7,414 bases of DNA from Methanosarcinales archaeon (lineage in GTDB: Archaea > Halobacteriota > Methanosarcinia > Methanosarcinales > Methanogasteraceae). The stretch is taken from the NCBI GenBank assembly GCA_030594905.1, contig JAUVEF010000056.1, positions 1 through 7,414 of the forward strand, read 5' to 3'. The stretch's first letter is position 1. Each line of letters starts with the position of its first letter. The notes beneath the pieces were generated by a model. The model worked only from the letters and a program-made list of their open reading frames with translations. It made no database searches and was not told the origin of the DNA. Below, in pieces: positions 1-6,681 of this stretch. Position numbers and translations under genes: made by a program.

Positions 1-775
1 CAGTCACAGCCTCGAGGTCAACACCATTGATCACGAGTTCGTAGACCGCATTCACATCGGCCGGGATGTTTGTGTCCTCAACCTTGTCTTTGAGCGTCGG
101 AGCAAACCGCTGGTTTGTTGTTGCCTTCATGAACGTGTAAGTGTCAGCGCCAGGCTTGGAGCCGCTCGCAACGATCCCGCCAGGGAATGGCGTGATTGAG
201 CCTTTGCATTCCATGACTGCTTCCACCGCTTTCTCTGCTGCATCAAGCCCGTTCATCTGAGTATCTGCGAGGATGAAGAAGTTGCCTCCTGCAACACCAT
301 CAACCGCACCGATGTTGTGCTCGATAACGAAATCCCCTTCCATCATCGGGATCGCATAAGCCTTCCGCCCGCCGACCTCAAGTTCTGACTCATACCCGTC
401 CGCAAAGAACTTCAGCTTGAATCCGGTATCGAACTGCTTCTCTGCATCAGGAAGCCCGTTCCACACAGCAGTCGTTGGTGCTGTGAGCACACACTGACTG
501 ATCCGATTCATCAACTGTTCCTCAAGCGCCTTGTATCCAAATGTGCATATCTGGATGTAGACCCCCGGACGTCCATCCGGTGTCTCGCTGCCATCAACCA
601 CGCACTCAATTCCAGCCTCTGCCGGGCACAGGATCACCGATGTTCCGAATCCCGTTGCTTCCGTTGCAGCGACCATTGCCCAGTGCTTGCTCGCGCCAGT
701 AATGAGCACCCGTGCAACCTTGATACCAAAGGCTTCTGCGTAGGTATCTTCGATCTCTACTCCATTTAGTTCCAT
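1..775 (-). CDS. ftr: Formylmethanofuran:tetrahydromethanopterin formyltransferase (Ftr), 3' end outside window
   Basis: This cytosolic C1-pathway enzyme moves the formyl group between methanofuran and tetrahydromethanopterin. It works in the reductive direction in methanogenesis and in the oxidative direction in methane or alkane oxidation. The translation starts MELNGVEIEDTYAEAF, the typical Ftr N-terminus, followed by KVARVLITGASKHWA, EATGFGTSVILCPAEAGIE, TPDGRPGVYIQIC and, further on, MMEGDFVIEHNIGAVDG and PFPGGIVASGSKPGA. About 258 codons are visible without a stop. The family is usually close to 300 residues, so some 40 residues lie beyond the left edge. The ATG at 775 is preceded on the minus strand by GAGGT at good spacing, which fixes the start. 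The gene lies 141 bases downstream of the dph6-like gene on the same strand. Family assignment is very secure; the direction of flux in this organism cannot be seen from this window. Confidence 0.96.
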   Translation of the reverse strand, partial: MELNGVEIEDTYAEAFGIKVARVLITGASKHWAMVAATEATGFGTSVILCPAEAGIECVVDGSETPDGRPGVYIQICTFGYKALEEQLMNRISQCVLTAPTTAVWNGLPDAEKQFDTGFKLKFFADGYESELEVGGRKAYAIPMMEGDFVIEHNIGAVDGVAGGNFFILADTQMNGLDAAEKAVEAVMECKGSITPFPGGIVASGSKPGADTYTFMKATTNQRFAPTLKDKVEDTNIPADVNAVYELVINGVDLEAVT

Positions 776-916
776 AGAAATACCTCGCATCTGTCATACA
801 CCGGACTACTACAAAAGGGTTTAGATTGTTTGAATAATTGAAAGCCACAATTACGCGATTTGCAAGTGCTGATGCCAACGAAACCGTATCGTGACTCATG
901 ACATTCAAGCGGAATT
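776..916. other. Intergenic region between the dph6-like gene and ftr
   Basis: This 141-base gap follows the dph6-like stop and leads into ftr on the minus strand. It is AT-richer than its flanks in the middle (about 810-850), which would suit an ftr promoter, but I see no clean TATA box. Read on the minus strand, AATTATTC near 833-840 is the nearest candidate. The ftr Shine-Dalgarno GAGGT sits just before 775. I see no convincing terminator or RNA gene. Confidence 0.4.
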
Positions 917-1633
917 TTACGATCCAACCGCCGGTTCTGACGACACGGGAGTTTTGGCGGCTTTTTCGATGATCAATTGCCCGCTCATCGTCTGTTTATC
1001 CCAGACGTTCCGCGACTCCTCAATCACGATCTTCTCCTCAAAAAGCGGGCAATACGTGACAAACGTCTCAAACTCGCCACCTTCGCCCCCGGTGCAGACA
1101 TAACAGGTGCCGTGAAGATCGCACAGTTCCTCAAAAGCATCTTTATCTATTATCCGACCGAGCCAATCCTCCGTAAGCCCGTCAGCGGCAACAGCCGAGA
1201 TCAGCACCTCAAACCCCGCATCAAACATCTCATTCCAGAGTTCTCCCGGATTCCTCTTCCAGAGCGGCGAGAGACTCGCCAGACCAAGTTCGGCGCAGAT
1301 GCTCTCAATACGCGTCTTCTGATAATTAGAGTATATCGCTCCTGCAACGACACCTTCCACACCGTATCTGTCTTTTGCTTCTGCTAAAGCAGCTTTCAGG
1401 TCGGAAAGCTCATCTTCCTTCACTCCGAAAGTCTCCCTGAATATCAGAGGTGTCTGCATCGTCTCTGCCTGAAGCTTGACAAGATCGATATTCGGGACGT
1501 GATACATGTAGGACTCCGGATTGAGCGATTTTATCGCAACCACGACACTGATTTCACCCCCCCCGCTCTTGCTGGCAAGATATGCCGCATACAAGCCGTC
1601 CTTGCCGCCCGAAACCAGTGCTGCCAACCTCAT
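917..1633 (-). CDS. dph6: Diphthine-ammonia ligase family protein (Dph6-like ATP pyrophosphatase)
   Basis: This 238-residue protein belongs to the adenine-nucleotide alpha-hydrolase (PP-loop) superfamily, in the Dph6/MJ0570-like group. In archaea and eukaryotes this family performs the last step of diphthamide synthesis on elongation factor 2: ATP-dependent amidation of diphthine. The PP-loop SGGKDG is at residues 8-13. The central segment has GVEGVVAGAIYSNYQKTRIE, the family's conserved region. The signature EGGEFET is at residues 184-190, followed by the expected C-terminal strand (PLFEEKIVIEES). The length matches the short archaeal form, which lacks the C-terminal YjgF-like extension of eukaryotic Dph6. 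The start at 1633 is chosen because the protein begins MRLAALVSGGKDG, as relatives do; GGGG lies only two bases upstream. The gene is monocistronic or co-transcribed with ftr. The family is certain; the exact substrate is inferred from it. Confidence 0.9.
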   Translation of the reverse strand: MRLAALVSGGKDGLYAAYLASKSGGGEISVVVAIKSLNPESYMYHVPNIDLVKLQAETMQTPLIFRETFGVKEDELSDLKAALAEAKDRYGVEGVVAGAIYSNYQKTRIESICAELGLASLSPLWKRNPGELWNEMFDAGFEVLISAVAADGLTEDWLGRIIDKDAFEELCDLHGTCYVCTGGEGGEFETFVTYCPLFEEKIVIEESRNVWDKQTMSGQLIIEKAAKTPVSSEPAVGS

Positions 1634-1683
1634 ATCCCCGCGCTCCGCAGGGTGTGTCTATGACTGTGGGATACGTCACGCCA

Positions 1684-1714
1684 CTGGACCGGATAGATGG
1701 GTGAGCCGGTCCGG
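1684..1714. repeat. Inverted repeat in the dph6-like upstream region
   Basis: The arms GGACCGG (1686-1692) and CCGGTCC (1706-1712) are perfect 7-base complements around a 13-base loop. They extend to nine pairs (1684-1714) if the T1685-G1713 wobble is allowed on the plus strand. The repeat sits in the probable 5' leader of the dph6-like gene. It could be a regulatory hairpin or an operator, or chance in a GC-rich patch. I have no evidence of function. Confidence 0.35.
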
Positions 1715-1870
1715 AGGCGGGTCATGGCATGAAATAGCATATCATAGCAACGGATTGGTAACATCTTAAACATTACTTGGAATGTCATGCCAAAAACTCG
1801 ACCGGTTTTTACACCATTCCGCAAATGTAATCTGGAACTTTCGGTGATGTACCGATCCAGGGAAGGTTAA

Positions 1871-1907
1871 TGGTGCGTGTTTAGTATTTCCAGCTAAACA
1901 CACACCA
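1871..1907 (-). terminator. Hairpin terminator after the DUF2117 gene
   Basis: The arms are 1871-1884 and 1894-1907 with a 9-base loop. The structure begins three bases after the DUF2117 stop codon. In minus-strand RNA all 14 positions pair, one of them as a U-G wobble (bases 1876 and 1902). In plus-strand RNA the same position is a C-A mismatch, so the hairpin is better formed in the transcript of the gene it follows. No strong U-tract follows, so termination efficiency is uncertain; it could also protect the 3' end. Confidence 0.55.
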
Positions 1908-1909
1908 GA

Positions 1910-3034
1910 TCAATACGACATGACCTCAATCAACCATTCCCCGGCTATGGCGATCACATGTTCCCGCACTGAGTCAATCGAAGCGGCTCTCATCCGGCTC
2001 TCCACACCAAATATCTTATCCTGCACCATACCCCCCACAATATCATCATACCCGGATTTGACCCGTAGAACCGTGGATCCAGGAAAAATAGTTGCATTTA
2101 TGAGAACATTATCGATATCCATATCTGTGATGCCAATGATTGGGATTCCAATCCGGTAGAGAAGGTCTCCTGCGATGGCTGTTGTGTCATCACCTATGGT
2201 GATCGCCAGATCTGCGTCTGCTGCAATTTCGAAGGTGGATTCTGCATCATGGTCGATCAGCACGACACACGGGTTTGTGCGCCGCCTATCTGTCGTGCCG
2301 ATTCTTGGTACGTGTTCTGTCCGCCGTATTGAGCCGGTCCTGACCAGTGCGGTACCGAGATCGATCCATCCGAGTTTTTCGATACCGTGCTCCTTTATTC
2401 TTGCTCCAGCGATATCCACAATCCTGCCATCCGCAACCACAATCTCGACATCGTCTGATACGGCGATTCCGACGACGATACCATTAATCCGGATGGTCTC
2501 ACCCGGCACAACGCCCTGGATGCTTCTCCGTGTCTGACCTCCATCGGCGCCACGGGTTATATCATCTCCACCTGTTCTATCGGTGCGTACCAGCACATCC
2601 CGCGCTGAAGGGGGCATCTTGATCGGCAGATCCAGCATCCCTGCAACCTGCTTAGCCCACGGCAAGGCATCGTTCCACGGGATGACCGCGCCATCATCCG
2701 CCATCGGGCGTTCGATCTGGATGATGGGGATATGTTTCGTGCGCGACACAACGATCCTGCAAAACGCAATCCCGCTACCTGTGGTCTTTCCGCGATTCAG
2801 CAGGAAGGTGGCGTCCACGCCCTGCAATGAATTAATCGCCTCGCTTAGACCCACCCTTCTGGTAATATCGATCCGGTCTTCAAGATATGCATCGATGACC
2901 GCGGTACGTCCCATCGTCCCGCCAAGAAGCGCGGTAATATCATAATGCTCTACGAGTACGTCCAGCACCTGGCGCGCGCCACCTGAATCGATAATCTCGG
3001 GACCGTGGATGATAACACAGATACGCGGTTTCAT
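1910..3034 (-). CDS. DUF2117 family archaeal protein of unknown function
   Basis: This 374-residue protein appears to belong to DUF2117, a family I know only from archaea and for which I know no function. The N-terminus has a Rossmann-like strand and loop with GPEIIDSG (residues 11-18) and LGGTMGRTAVID (37-48). The middle has two Arg/Asp-rich stretches with short beta-type repeats (INGIVVGIAV, VEIVVADGRIVDIAG). The C-terminal part reads like a second nucleotide-type fold: ADADLAITIGDDTTAIAGDL, then PIIGITDMDID. There is no signal peptide or membrane segment, so it should be cytosolic. Its ATG overlaps the stop of the DUF2098 gene by four bases (ATGA), so the two are translationally coupled. 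It is the last gene of the four-gene operon and is followed by a hairpin. The family name is recalled from motifs; catalytic activity is unknown, though the glycine-rich and acidic motifs suggest a nucleotide or metal ligand. Confidence 0.82.
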   Translation of the reverse strand: MKPRICVIIHGPEIIDSGGARQVLDVLVEHYDITALLGGTMGRTAVIDAYLEDRIDITRRVGLSEAINSLQGVDATFLLNRGKTTGSGIAFCRIVVSRTKHIPIIQIERPMADDGAVIPWNDALPWAKQVAGMLDLPIKMPPSARDVLVRTDRTGGDDITRGADGGQTRRSIQGVVPGETIRINGIVVGIAVSDDVEIVVADGRIVDIAGARIKEHGIEKLGWIDLGTALVRTGSIRRTEHVPRIGTTDRRRTNPCVVLIDHDAESTFEIAADADLAITIGDDTTAIAGDLLYRIGIPIIGITDMDIDNVLINATIFPGSTVLRVKSGYDDIVGGMVQDKIFGVESRMRAASIDSVREHVIAIAGEWLIEVMSY

Positions 3035-3321
3035 CCGCCGCTCTCACACAGTTCTACTTCCAGTATTTCCTGAACACGGCTAATTCGATCCACATTGCGC
3101 TCGGTAGCTTGTTTAAGTTCGTCAAGCGTCAGTGTTTTATCCCATTCCTTTGTTTCAACCTCACCTTCGAGAACTTTGAGTGTATCTATCTTATACCACA
3201 GATCGCTACTGTCAACAAGCGCCCATGTCTCATGATCCCGCTGGTCGAATCGTTTCACCTTGCCGATCGTGCCGGTAGCACCGTACTGAACTGTGTCTCC
3301 AGCCGCTATACTTCCGCTCAT
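3031..3321 (-). CDS. DUF2098 family archaeal protein
   Basis: This 96-residue cytosolic protein resembles DUF2098, a small archaeal family without assigned function. The N-terminal half is a small beta-barrel-like segment: GDTVQYGATGTIGKVKRF (residues 8-25) followed by ETWALVDSSDLWYKIDTL, the pattern I associate with this family (Gly-Asp-x-Val-x-Tyr near the start, then a Trp-Ala-Leu-hydrophobic-Asp-Ser strand). The C-terminal third is a charged amphipathic helix (LTLDELKQATERNVDRISRV) that might mediate protein contacts. It starts five bases after the stop of the 159-aa gene and overlaps the DUF2117 start by four bases, so expression must be closely tied to both. The SH3/KOW-like look of the barrel is an impression, not a demonstrated similarity. 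Confidence 0.8.
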   Translation of the reverse strand: MSGSIAAGDTVQYGATGTIGKVKRFDQRDHETWALVDSSDLWYKIDTLKVLEGEVETKEWDKTLTLDELKQATERNVDRISRVQEILEVELCESGG

Positions 3322-3326
3322 GATTC

Positions 3327-3806
3327 TTATATCTTCGATGTCCGTATATCAATCTTACCCGGGTCGATGTTGTGCAGCCGCACGCCACCCACGACCCCGG
3401 TAATCCGCACCCCGTCAAACTCGCCGCCGCCGCATAGCACATCCTGTTCCGGGTGCGTCCCAGGTGTAATATCGCAACGGATGGTGGTCTCAGCGCCTGC
3501 AGAGACAACGATCTTGAGTCTGCCGCTGGCTGGATGATCCTTCGGAAGAACGATTAATGGAGAGCCAACGTCCCGCACCAGGTACAGCATACACCCAATT
3601 CCCTTAACGATCTGCTCATCTGTGCCAAATCCCGACGCAACAAAGAGATCATCCTCTTCGGTGAAGAGTGCAATCTCTTCTTCATCGGTTTCGATGAACC
3701 ATTGACCAGCGCCTGCTTTCACGACGCCGATTATGCCGTCTTTCCCAGAGAGATACAGAATCTCATCAAAACCGATCCGGACGAACTCATCCAATTTTAT
3801 GGACAT
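3327..3806 (-). CDS. Hypothetical 159-aa beta-rich protein in the zinc-ribbon/DUF2098/DUF2117 operon
   Basis: I do not recognise this protein. It begins MSIKLDEFVRIGFDEILYL and is acidic, with a run of Glu and Asp in the middle (ETDEEEIALFTEEDDLFVAS). It has many Val/Ile/Gly strands, ending in GVRITGVVGGVRLHNIDPG, consistent with an all-beta or barrel fold. No signal peptide or membrane segment is seen. An in-frame ATG lies 126 bases further upstream (3932), but the extra 42 residues are Ser/Arg-rich, look non-coding and lie almost wholly inside the zinc-ribbon gene, so I place the start at 3806. That start lies inside the last codons of the zinc-ribbon gene (20-base overlap) and has no strong Shine-Dalgarno of its own, which suggests translational coupling. 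The short distance to DUF2098 (five bases) supports joint function. Confidence 0.8.
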   Translation of the reverse strand: MSIKLDEFVRIGFDEILYLSGKDGIIGVVKAGAGQWFIETDEEEIALFTEEDDLFVASGFGTDEQIVKGIGCMLYLVRDVGSPLIVLPKDHPASGRLKIVVSAGAETTIRCDITPGTHPEQDVLCGGGEFDGVRITGVVGGVRLHNIDPGKIDIRTSKI

Positions 3807-3939
3807 TGCTTGATTTGCATGTCGGGCACTTGACCCTCTTTCCGATTCCCTTGAACTTGTTGTTACAGTCCAGACATTCATACTCGATCGTTGAGAGCGT
3901 TTGCACGTCGAGACCGACAACATCGCCAACACTACACAT
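3787..3939 (-). CDS. Small zinc-ribbon protein, 50 aa
   Basis: This 50-residue protein begins MCSVGDVVGLDVQTLS. It carries two CxxC knuckles, Cys22/Cys25 (YECLDC) and Cys38/Cys41 (VKCPTC), spaced as in a single treble-clef zinc ribbon of the rubredoxin type. It ends with KSSNVHKIG. The start at 3939 is well supported: GGAGGTG (3946-3952, minus strand) lies six bases upstream and a TATA-like box lies about 45 bases upstream. It is the first gene of the operon and overlaps the next CDS by 20 bases. Such ribbons bind nucleic acid or protein partners; which one here is unknown. The regular Cys pattern together with the strong ribosome-binding site makes it a real gene despite its size. Confidence 0.85.
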   Translation of the reverse strand: MCSVGDVVGLDVQTLSTIEYECLDCNNKFKGIGKRVKCPTCKSSNVHKIG

Positions 3940-3945
3940 ATATTT

Positions 3946-3952
3946 CACCTCC
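3946..3952 (-). promoter_or_regulatory. Strong Shine-Dalgarno of the zinc-ribbon gene
   Basis: On the minus strand GGAGGTG is followed by six bases and then ATG at 3939. It is the best ribosome-binding site in the left half of the window, and it decides in favour of the 50-aa gene over the overlapping longer frame that starts at 3932. Confidence 0.8.
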
Positions 3953-3983
3953 GTTTGGTTTGTATATTGCTGAATTGTCTTTC

Positions 3984-3991
3984 TACTTATA
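3984..3991 (-). promoter_or_regulatory. TATA-box candidate for the minus-strand operon
   Basis: Read on the minus strand this is TATAAGTA, preceded by a G-rich stretch (GGCGTGGGG). About 25 bases downstream would place transcription start near 3960, giving a leader of roughly 20 bases that holds the strong Shine-Dalgarno. Spacing and sequence fit an archaeal promoter; there is no direct proof. Confidence 0.5.
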
Positions 3992-4030
3992 CCCCACGCC
4001 CACCATCAAGCAATTGATAAAGATGCACAA

Positions 4031-4070
4031 AAGAATTAATACGATCCGAATCAACGGATAACAACGAGGT
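4031..4070 (+). promoter_or_regulatory. Putative promoter and Shine-Dalgarno of ilvC
   Basis: AATTAATA (about 4033-4040) is a possible TATA box for ilvC on the plus strand, which would put the start of transcription near 4060. GAGGT at 4066-4070 precedes the ATG at 4077 by six bases and is the likely ribosome-binding site. The two operons thus diverge from a shared 137-base region (3940-4076). The TATA assignment is tentative. Confidence 0.4.
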
Positions 4071-4076
4071 ACGTAT

Positions 4077-5084
<1,008 letters not shown>

Positions 5085-5093
5085 GTGTTTGAG

Positions 5094-5135
5094 GATGAAA
5101 TGTTGCCCCACTTCCCGGGTCAACGTTTCATTTTT
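5094..5135 (+). terminator. Hairpin and T-tract terminator after ilvC
   Basis: The left arm 5094-5105 pairs with the right arm 5121-5132 over 12 positions (10 Watson-Crick, two G-U wobbles) around a 15-base loop. The right arm runs straight into a T-tract (5131-5135), followed by further T-rich sequence. The structure starts nine bases after the ilvC stop codon. It looks like an intrinsic terminator and contains the ATG at 5095, which could otherwise be taken as the start of the next gene. Confidence 0.65.
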
Positions 5136-5141
5136 CATTTT

Positions 5142-5163
5142 ATGGAAGGGGGGTTATAATATC
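5142..5163 (+). promoter_or_regulatory. Unusual start region of the lipoprotein gene: mini-ORF, G-run, TAA, then ATC
   Basis: A five-codon ORF (ATG at 5142, peptide MEGGL, TAA at 5157-5159) crosses the G-run 5148-5153. One base after its stop comes ATC at 5161, in frame with the lipoprotein. GGAAGGGGGG (5144-5153) lies seven bases before that ATC, as a Shine-Dalgarno should. Removing one G would instead join the ATG at 5142 to the lipoprotein frame. Confidence 0.6.
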
Positions 5164-6114
5164 GATAAAACGAAGTTCACCGCGTTTGTGTTGACTGTAT
5201 CGGTACTGTTGCTGGGGTTGATATGTTCAGGCTGCGTTGAGTCAGAGGACATTGAATCGATAAACGTTCGGACTTATCTTGAAGCAAAAAGCGAAAATGA
5301 CTATGTAACAGCGTCACGTGTCGTGAACAGTGGCTATATGTCGAAAGGCTACCTCATGCTGACATGGGATCGCGTGGAGAATGTGGCGAACACGGATATT
5401 GCCAATATCACGTTAAACCAGACGGTTTCAGGCAATCAAGCCGTGGTGATTGCGAATTACACTGAAATTGAATATCATCCGAATTCTGACAATGTCGCAG
5501 GCGCGAAGGCGGTGACCAAGTATTTTAGACTCGAGAATACCGAAGGGATCTGGCTGATCACTGAGATGTCGGATGATCCCCTGACCATTGGGGCGTCGAC
5601 CGGAGAGATCAAGAAGACCCCTATCGATATTCTCACCGACAACGCGATATTCATTCTGCCTGTATCACTCGCCCTGCTCGGGGTTGGTGTCTACCTAAAC
5701 AAAAAGGAGAAGGCAGAGCGTGCTGGCGCAGGCGGTAGCGTTGCGGGTAGCTCGGGTGGCGCTGGCGCGGGAGTTACCATGTTGCAGACCGCCCAGGTCG
5801 TCAAGTTTGTCAAATGCGCGCCCTCGCAGATGAAAGCGGGCACTAAAGGCACGATTGATGTATGGGTCAAGAACTTTAACAAGCAACCGTACCAGAATCT
5901 TGTGGTGACCGCCGTATTTCCTGATACGGTTCGTGCGAAGAAAACAAAGCTGAAATTCGGTTCGCTTTCGCCAGGAGAGGCCGCAAAACAGATGTGGAAT
6001 GTCAAAACGTCCGCATCCGGAGTGTTTCAGATCGCAGATGTGACCGTTACCTTTACGTTCGGCGGCAAAAAATATGCGGGTGCGCTAGGTCCTGTCCGGA
6101 TACAGGTGGCGTAA
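5161..6114 (+). CDS. Membrane-anchored lipoprotein with C-terminal CARDB-like domain; non-canonical ATC start proposed
   Basis: I do not recognise a named family. The frame is open from TTG 5089, with ATG at 5095, but both precede or lie within the ilvC terminator hairpin and lack good ribosome-binding sites. ATC at 5161 has GGGGGG seven bases upstream and gives a textbook lipoprotein signal: DKTK, a hydrophobic core (FVLTVSVLLLGLI), then CSGC with the lipid Cys at residue 25. Numbered from ATC (317 residues): 26-140 is an exported domain with an NTF2/DUF4878-like look, ending in GIWLITEM and carrying three N-glycosylation sequons (NIT, NQT, NYT). Residues 162-179 are a membrane helix followed by NKKEK. 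About 188-206 is a Gly/Ala/Ser linker, and 210-317 is a beta-sandwich resembling CARDB (GTIDVWVKNFN, SLSPGEAAKQMWNV). The positive residues after the helix predict the C-terminal domain inside the cell. The ferredoxin gene follows 30 bases later. Confidence 0.72.
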   Translation: MDKTKFTAFVLTVSVLLLGLICSGCVESEDIESINVRTYLEAKSENDYVTASRVVNSGYMSKGYLMLTWDRVENVANTDIANITLNQTVSGNQAVVIANYTEIEYHPNSDNVAGAKAVTKYFRLENTEGIWLITEMSDDPLTIGASTGEIKKTPIDILTDNAIFILPVSLALLGVGVYLNKKEKAERAGAGGSVAGSSGGAGAGVTMLQTAQVVKFVKCAPSQMKAGTKGTIDVWVKNFNKQPYQNLVVTAVFPDTVRAKKTKLKFGSLSPGEAAKQMWNVKTSASGVFQIADVTVTFTFGGKKYAGALGPVRIQVA

Positions 6115-6144
6115 GGAATCCAAAGAATAAGGAATCGCATCATA

Positions 6145-6681
6145 ATGAAAAGGCTCACAGTCGTACCGGAAAGGTGTTCAGGGTGCAGGTTGTGCGAACT
6201 TGCCTGTGCAATCCACGCGTCCGGCTCAAACAACCCGAAGAAATCAAGAATTCGTATCATCTCGCTGTATCCGCACCCGGTTGTCCGGATGCCGATCTTC
6301 TGCAAGCAGTGCAAGGAGCCAAAGTGTAGGGATAGCTGTCCTGTGGATGCAATCGCTATTCATAACGGTGTCGTGACAATCGACGACGAACGATGCATCT
6401 CCTGCCAGTCATGCGTTGTTTCTTGTCCTGATGGTGCAATTTTTGTCCATTCTGACATAGATACGCCGTTTAAGTGTGATCTGTGCGGCGGGGCTCCGGT
6501 TTGCGCGGATGTATGTCCGAAGAAAGCGATCCTGTTCGTACCTGAGCATACGCTCGGGCAGGTGCACCGGCTGATGAGCGCGCTTGGGTATGCGCACCTG
6601 CAGGAGGTCGAGTACTGGGAGCAGGGCGTCAAAAAGACGCTCAAATACGCGGACATTGGAGAAGACCGGAGGGAACAGTGA
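6145..6681 (+). CDS. Ferredoxin-type protein with four [4Fe-4S] cluster motifs (HycB/CooF/AOR-partner type)
   Basis: This 178-residue cytosolic electron-transfer protein has sixteen cysteines in four cluster motifs: Cys11/14/17/21 (CSGCRLCELAC), Cys53/56/61/65 (CKQCKEPKCRDSCP), Cys84/87/90/94 (CISCQSCVVSCP) and Cys111/114/120/124 (CDLCGGAPVCADVCP). This arrangement is that of the electron-transfer subunits of hydrogenase, CO dehydrogenase, formate dehydrogenase, DMSO reductase-type enzymes and some aldehyde:ferredoxin oxidoreductases. The last 54 residues have no cysteine and form a charged tail. No twin-arginine or other signal is present. The ATG at 6145 has AAGGAA about ten bases upstream. 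No catalytic partner is encoded in the window; the neighbours are the lipoprotein and a LeuC-type dehydratase. The partner is therefore unknown, and a role next to LeuC (itself an Fe-S enzyme) is only a guess. Confidence 0.93.
   Translation: MKRLTVVPERCSGCRLCELACAIHASGSNNPKKSRIRIISLYPHPVVRMPIFCKQCKEPKCRDSCPVDAIAIHNGVVTIDDERCISCQSCVVSCPDGAIFVHSDIDTPFKCDLCGGAPVCADVCPKKAILFVPEHTLGQVHRLMSALGYAHLQEVEYWEQGVKKTLKYADIGEDRREQ

Larger units (their letters stand above)
1634..1909. other. Intergenic region between the DUF2117 gene and the dph6-like gene
   Basis: This 276-base gap contains the DUF2117 terminator hairpin (1871-1907) at its right end and an inverted repeat (1684-1714) about 50 bases upstream of the dph6-like start. 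TTTAAGAT on the minus strand (1763-1770) is a weak TATA-like candidate for the dph6-like gene. A 64-codon frame on the minus strand (1824-1630) touches the dph6-like start, but its translation is rich in Arg, Met and His and resembles no protein, so I do not call it a gene. Confidence 0.4.

Noticed and set aside
606..908. 100-codon minus-strand frame
   Set aside because: It runs across the ftr start in another frame; the Ftr translation is unambiguous and the shadow has no recognisable protein features.
891..1387. Two plus-strand frames opposite the dph6-like gene (891-1103 and 977-1387)
   Set aside because: Antisense to a clear PP-loop enzyme; translations look random and have no ribosome-binding site.
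1630..1824. 64-codon minus-strand frame ending on the dph6-like start codon
   Set aside because: The ATGA junction looks like coupling, but the translation is Met/Arg/His-rich with no fold-like pattern, and the region holds an inverted repeat instead.
1920..2945. Three plus-strand frames opposite the DUF2117 gene
   Set aside because: Antisense shadows, rich in Ser, Ile and Pro; the minus-strand protein has consistent motifs throughout.
3807..3932. N-terminal extension of the 159-aa protein to ATG 3932
   Set aside because: The extra 42 residues are Ser/Arg/Thr-rich and almost entirely overlap the zinc-ribbon gene, which has the strong Shine-Dalgarno.
5691..6005. Minus-strand frames opposite the lipoprotein C-terminal half
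   Set aside because: Antisense to a Gly/Ala-rich linker and beta-sandwich; the low-complexity GC-rich DNA keeps them open by chance.
6113..6136. Direct repeat AAGGAATC (6113-6120 and 6129-6136)
   Set aside because: Two 8-base copies around the lipoprotein stop; the second provides the ferredoxin ribosome-binding site. Too short to call a functional repeat.
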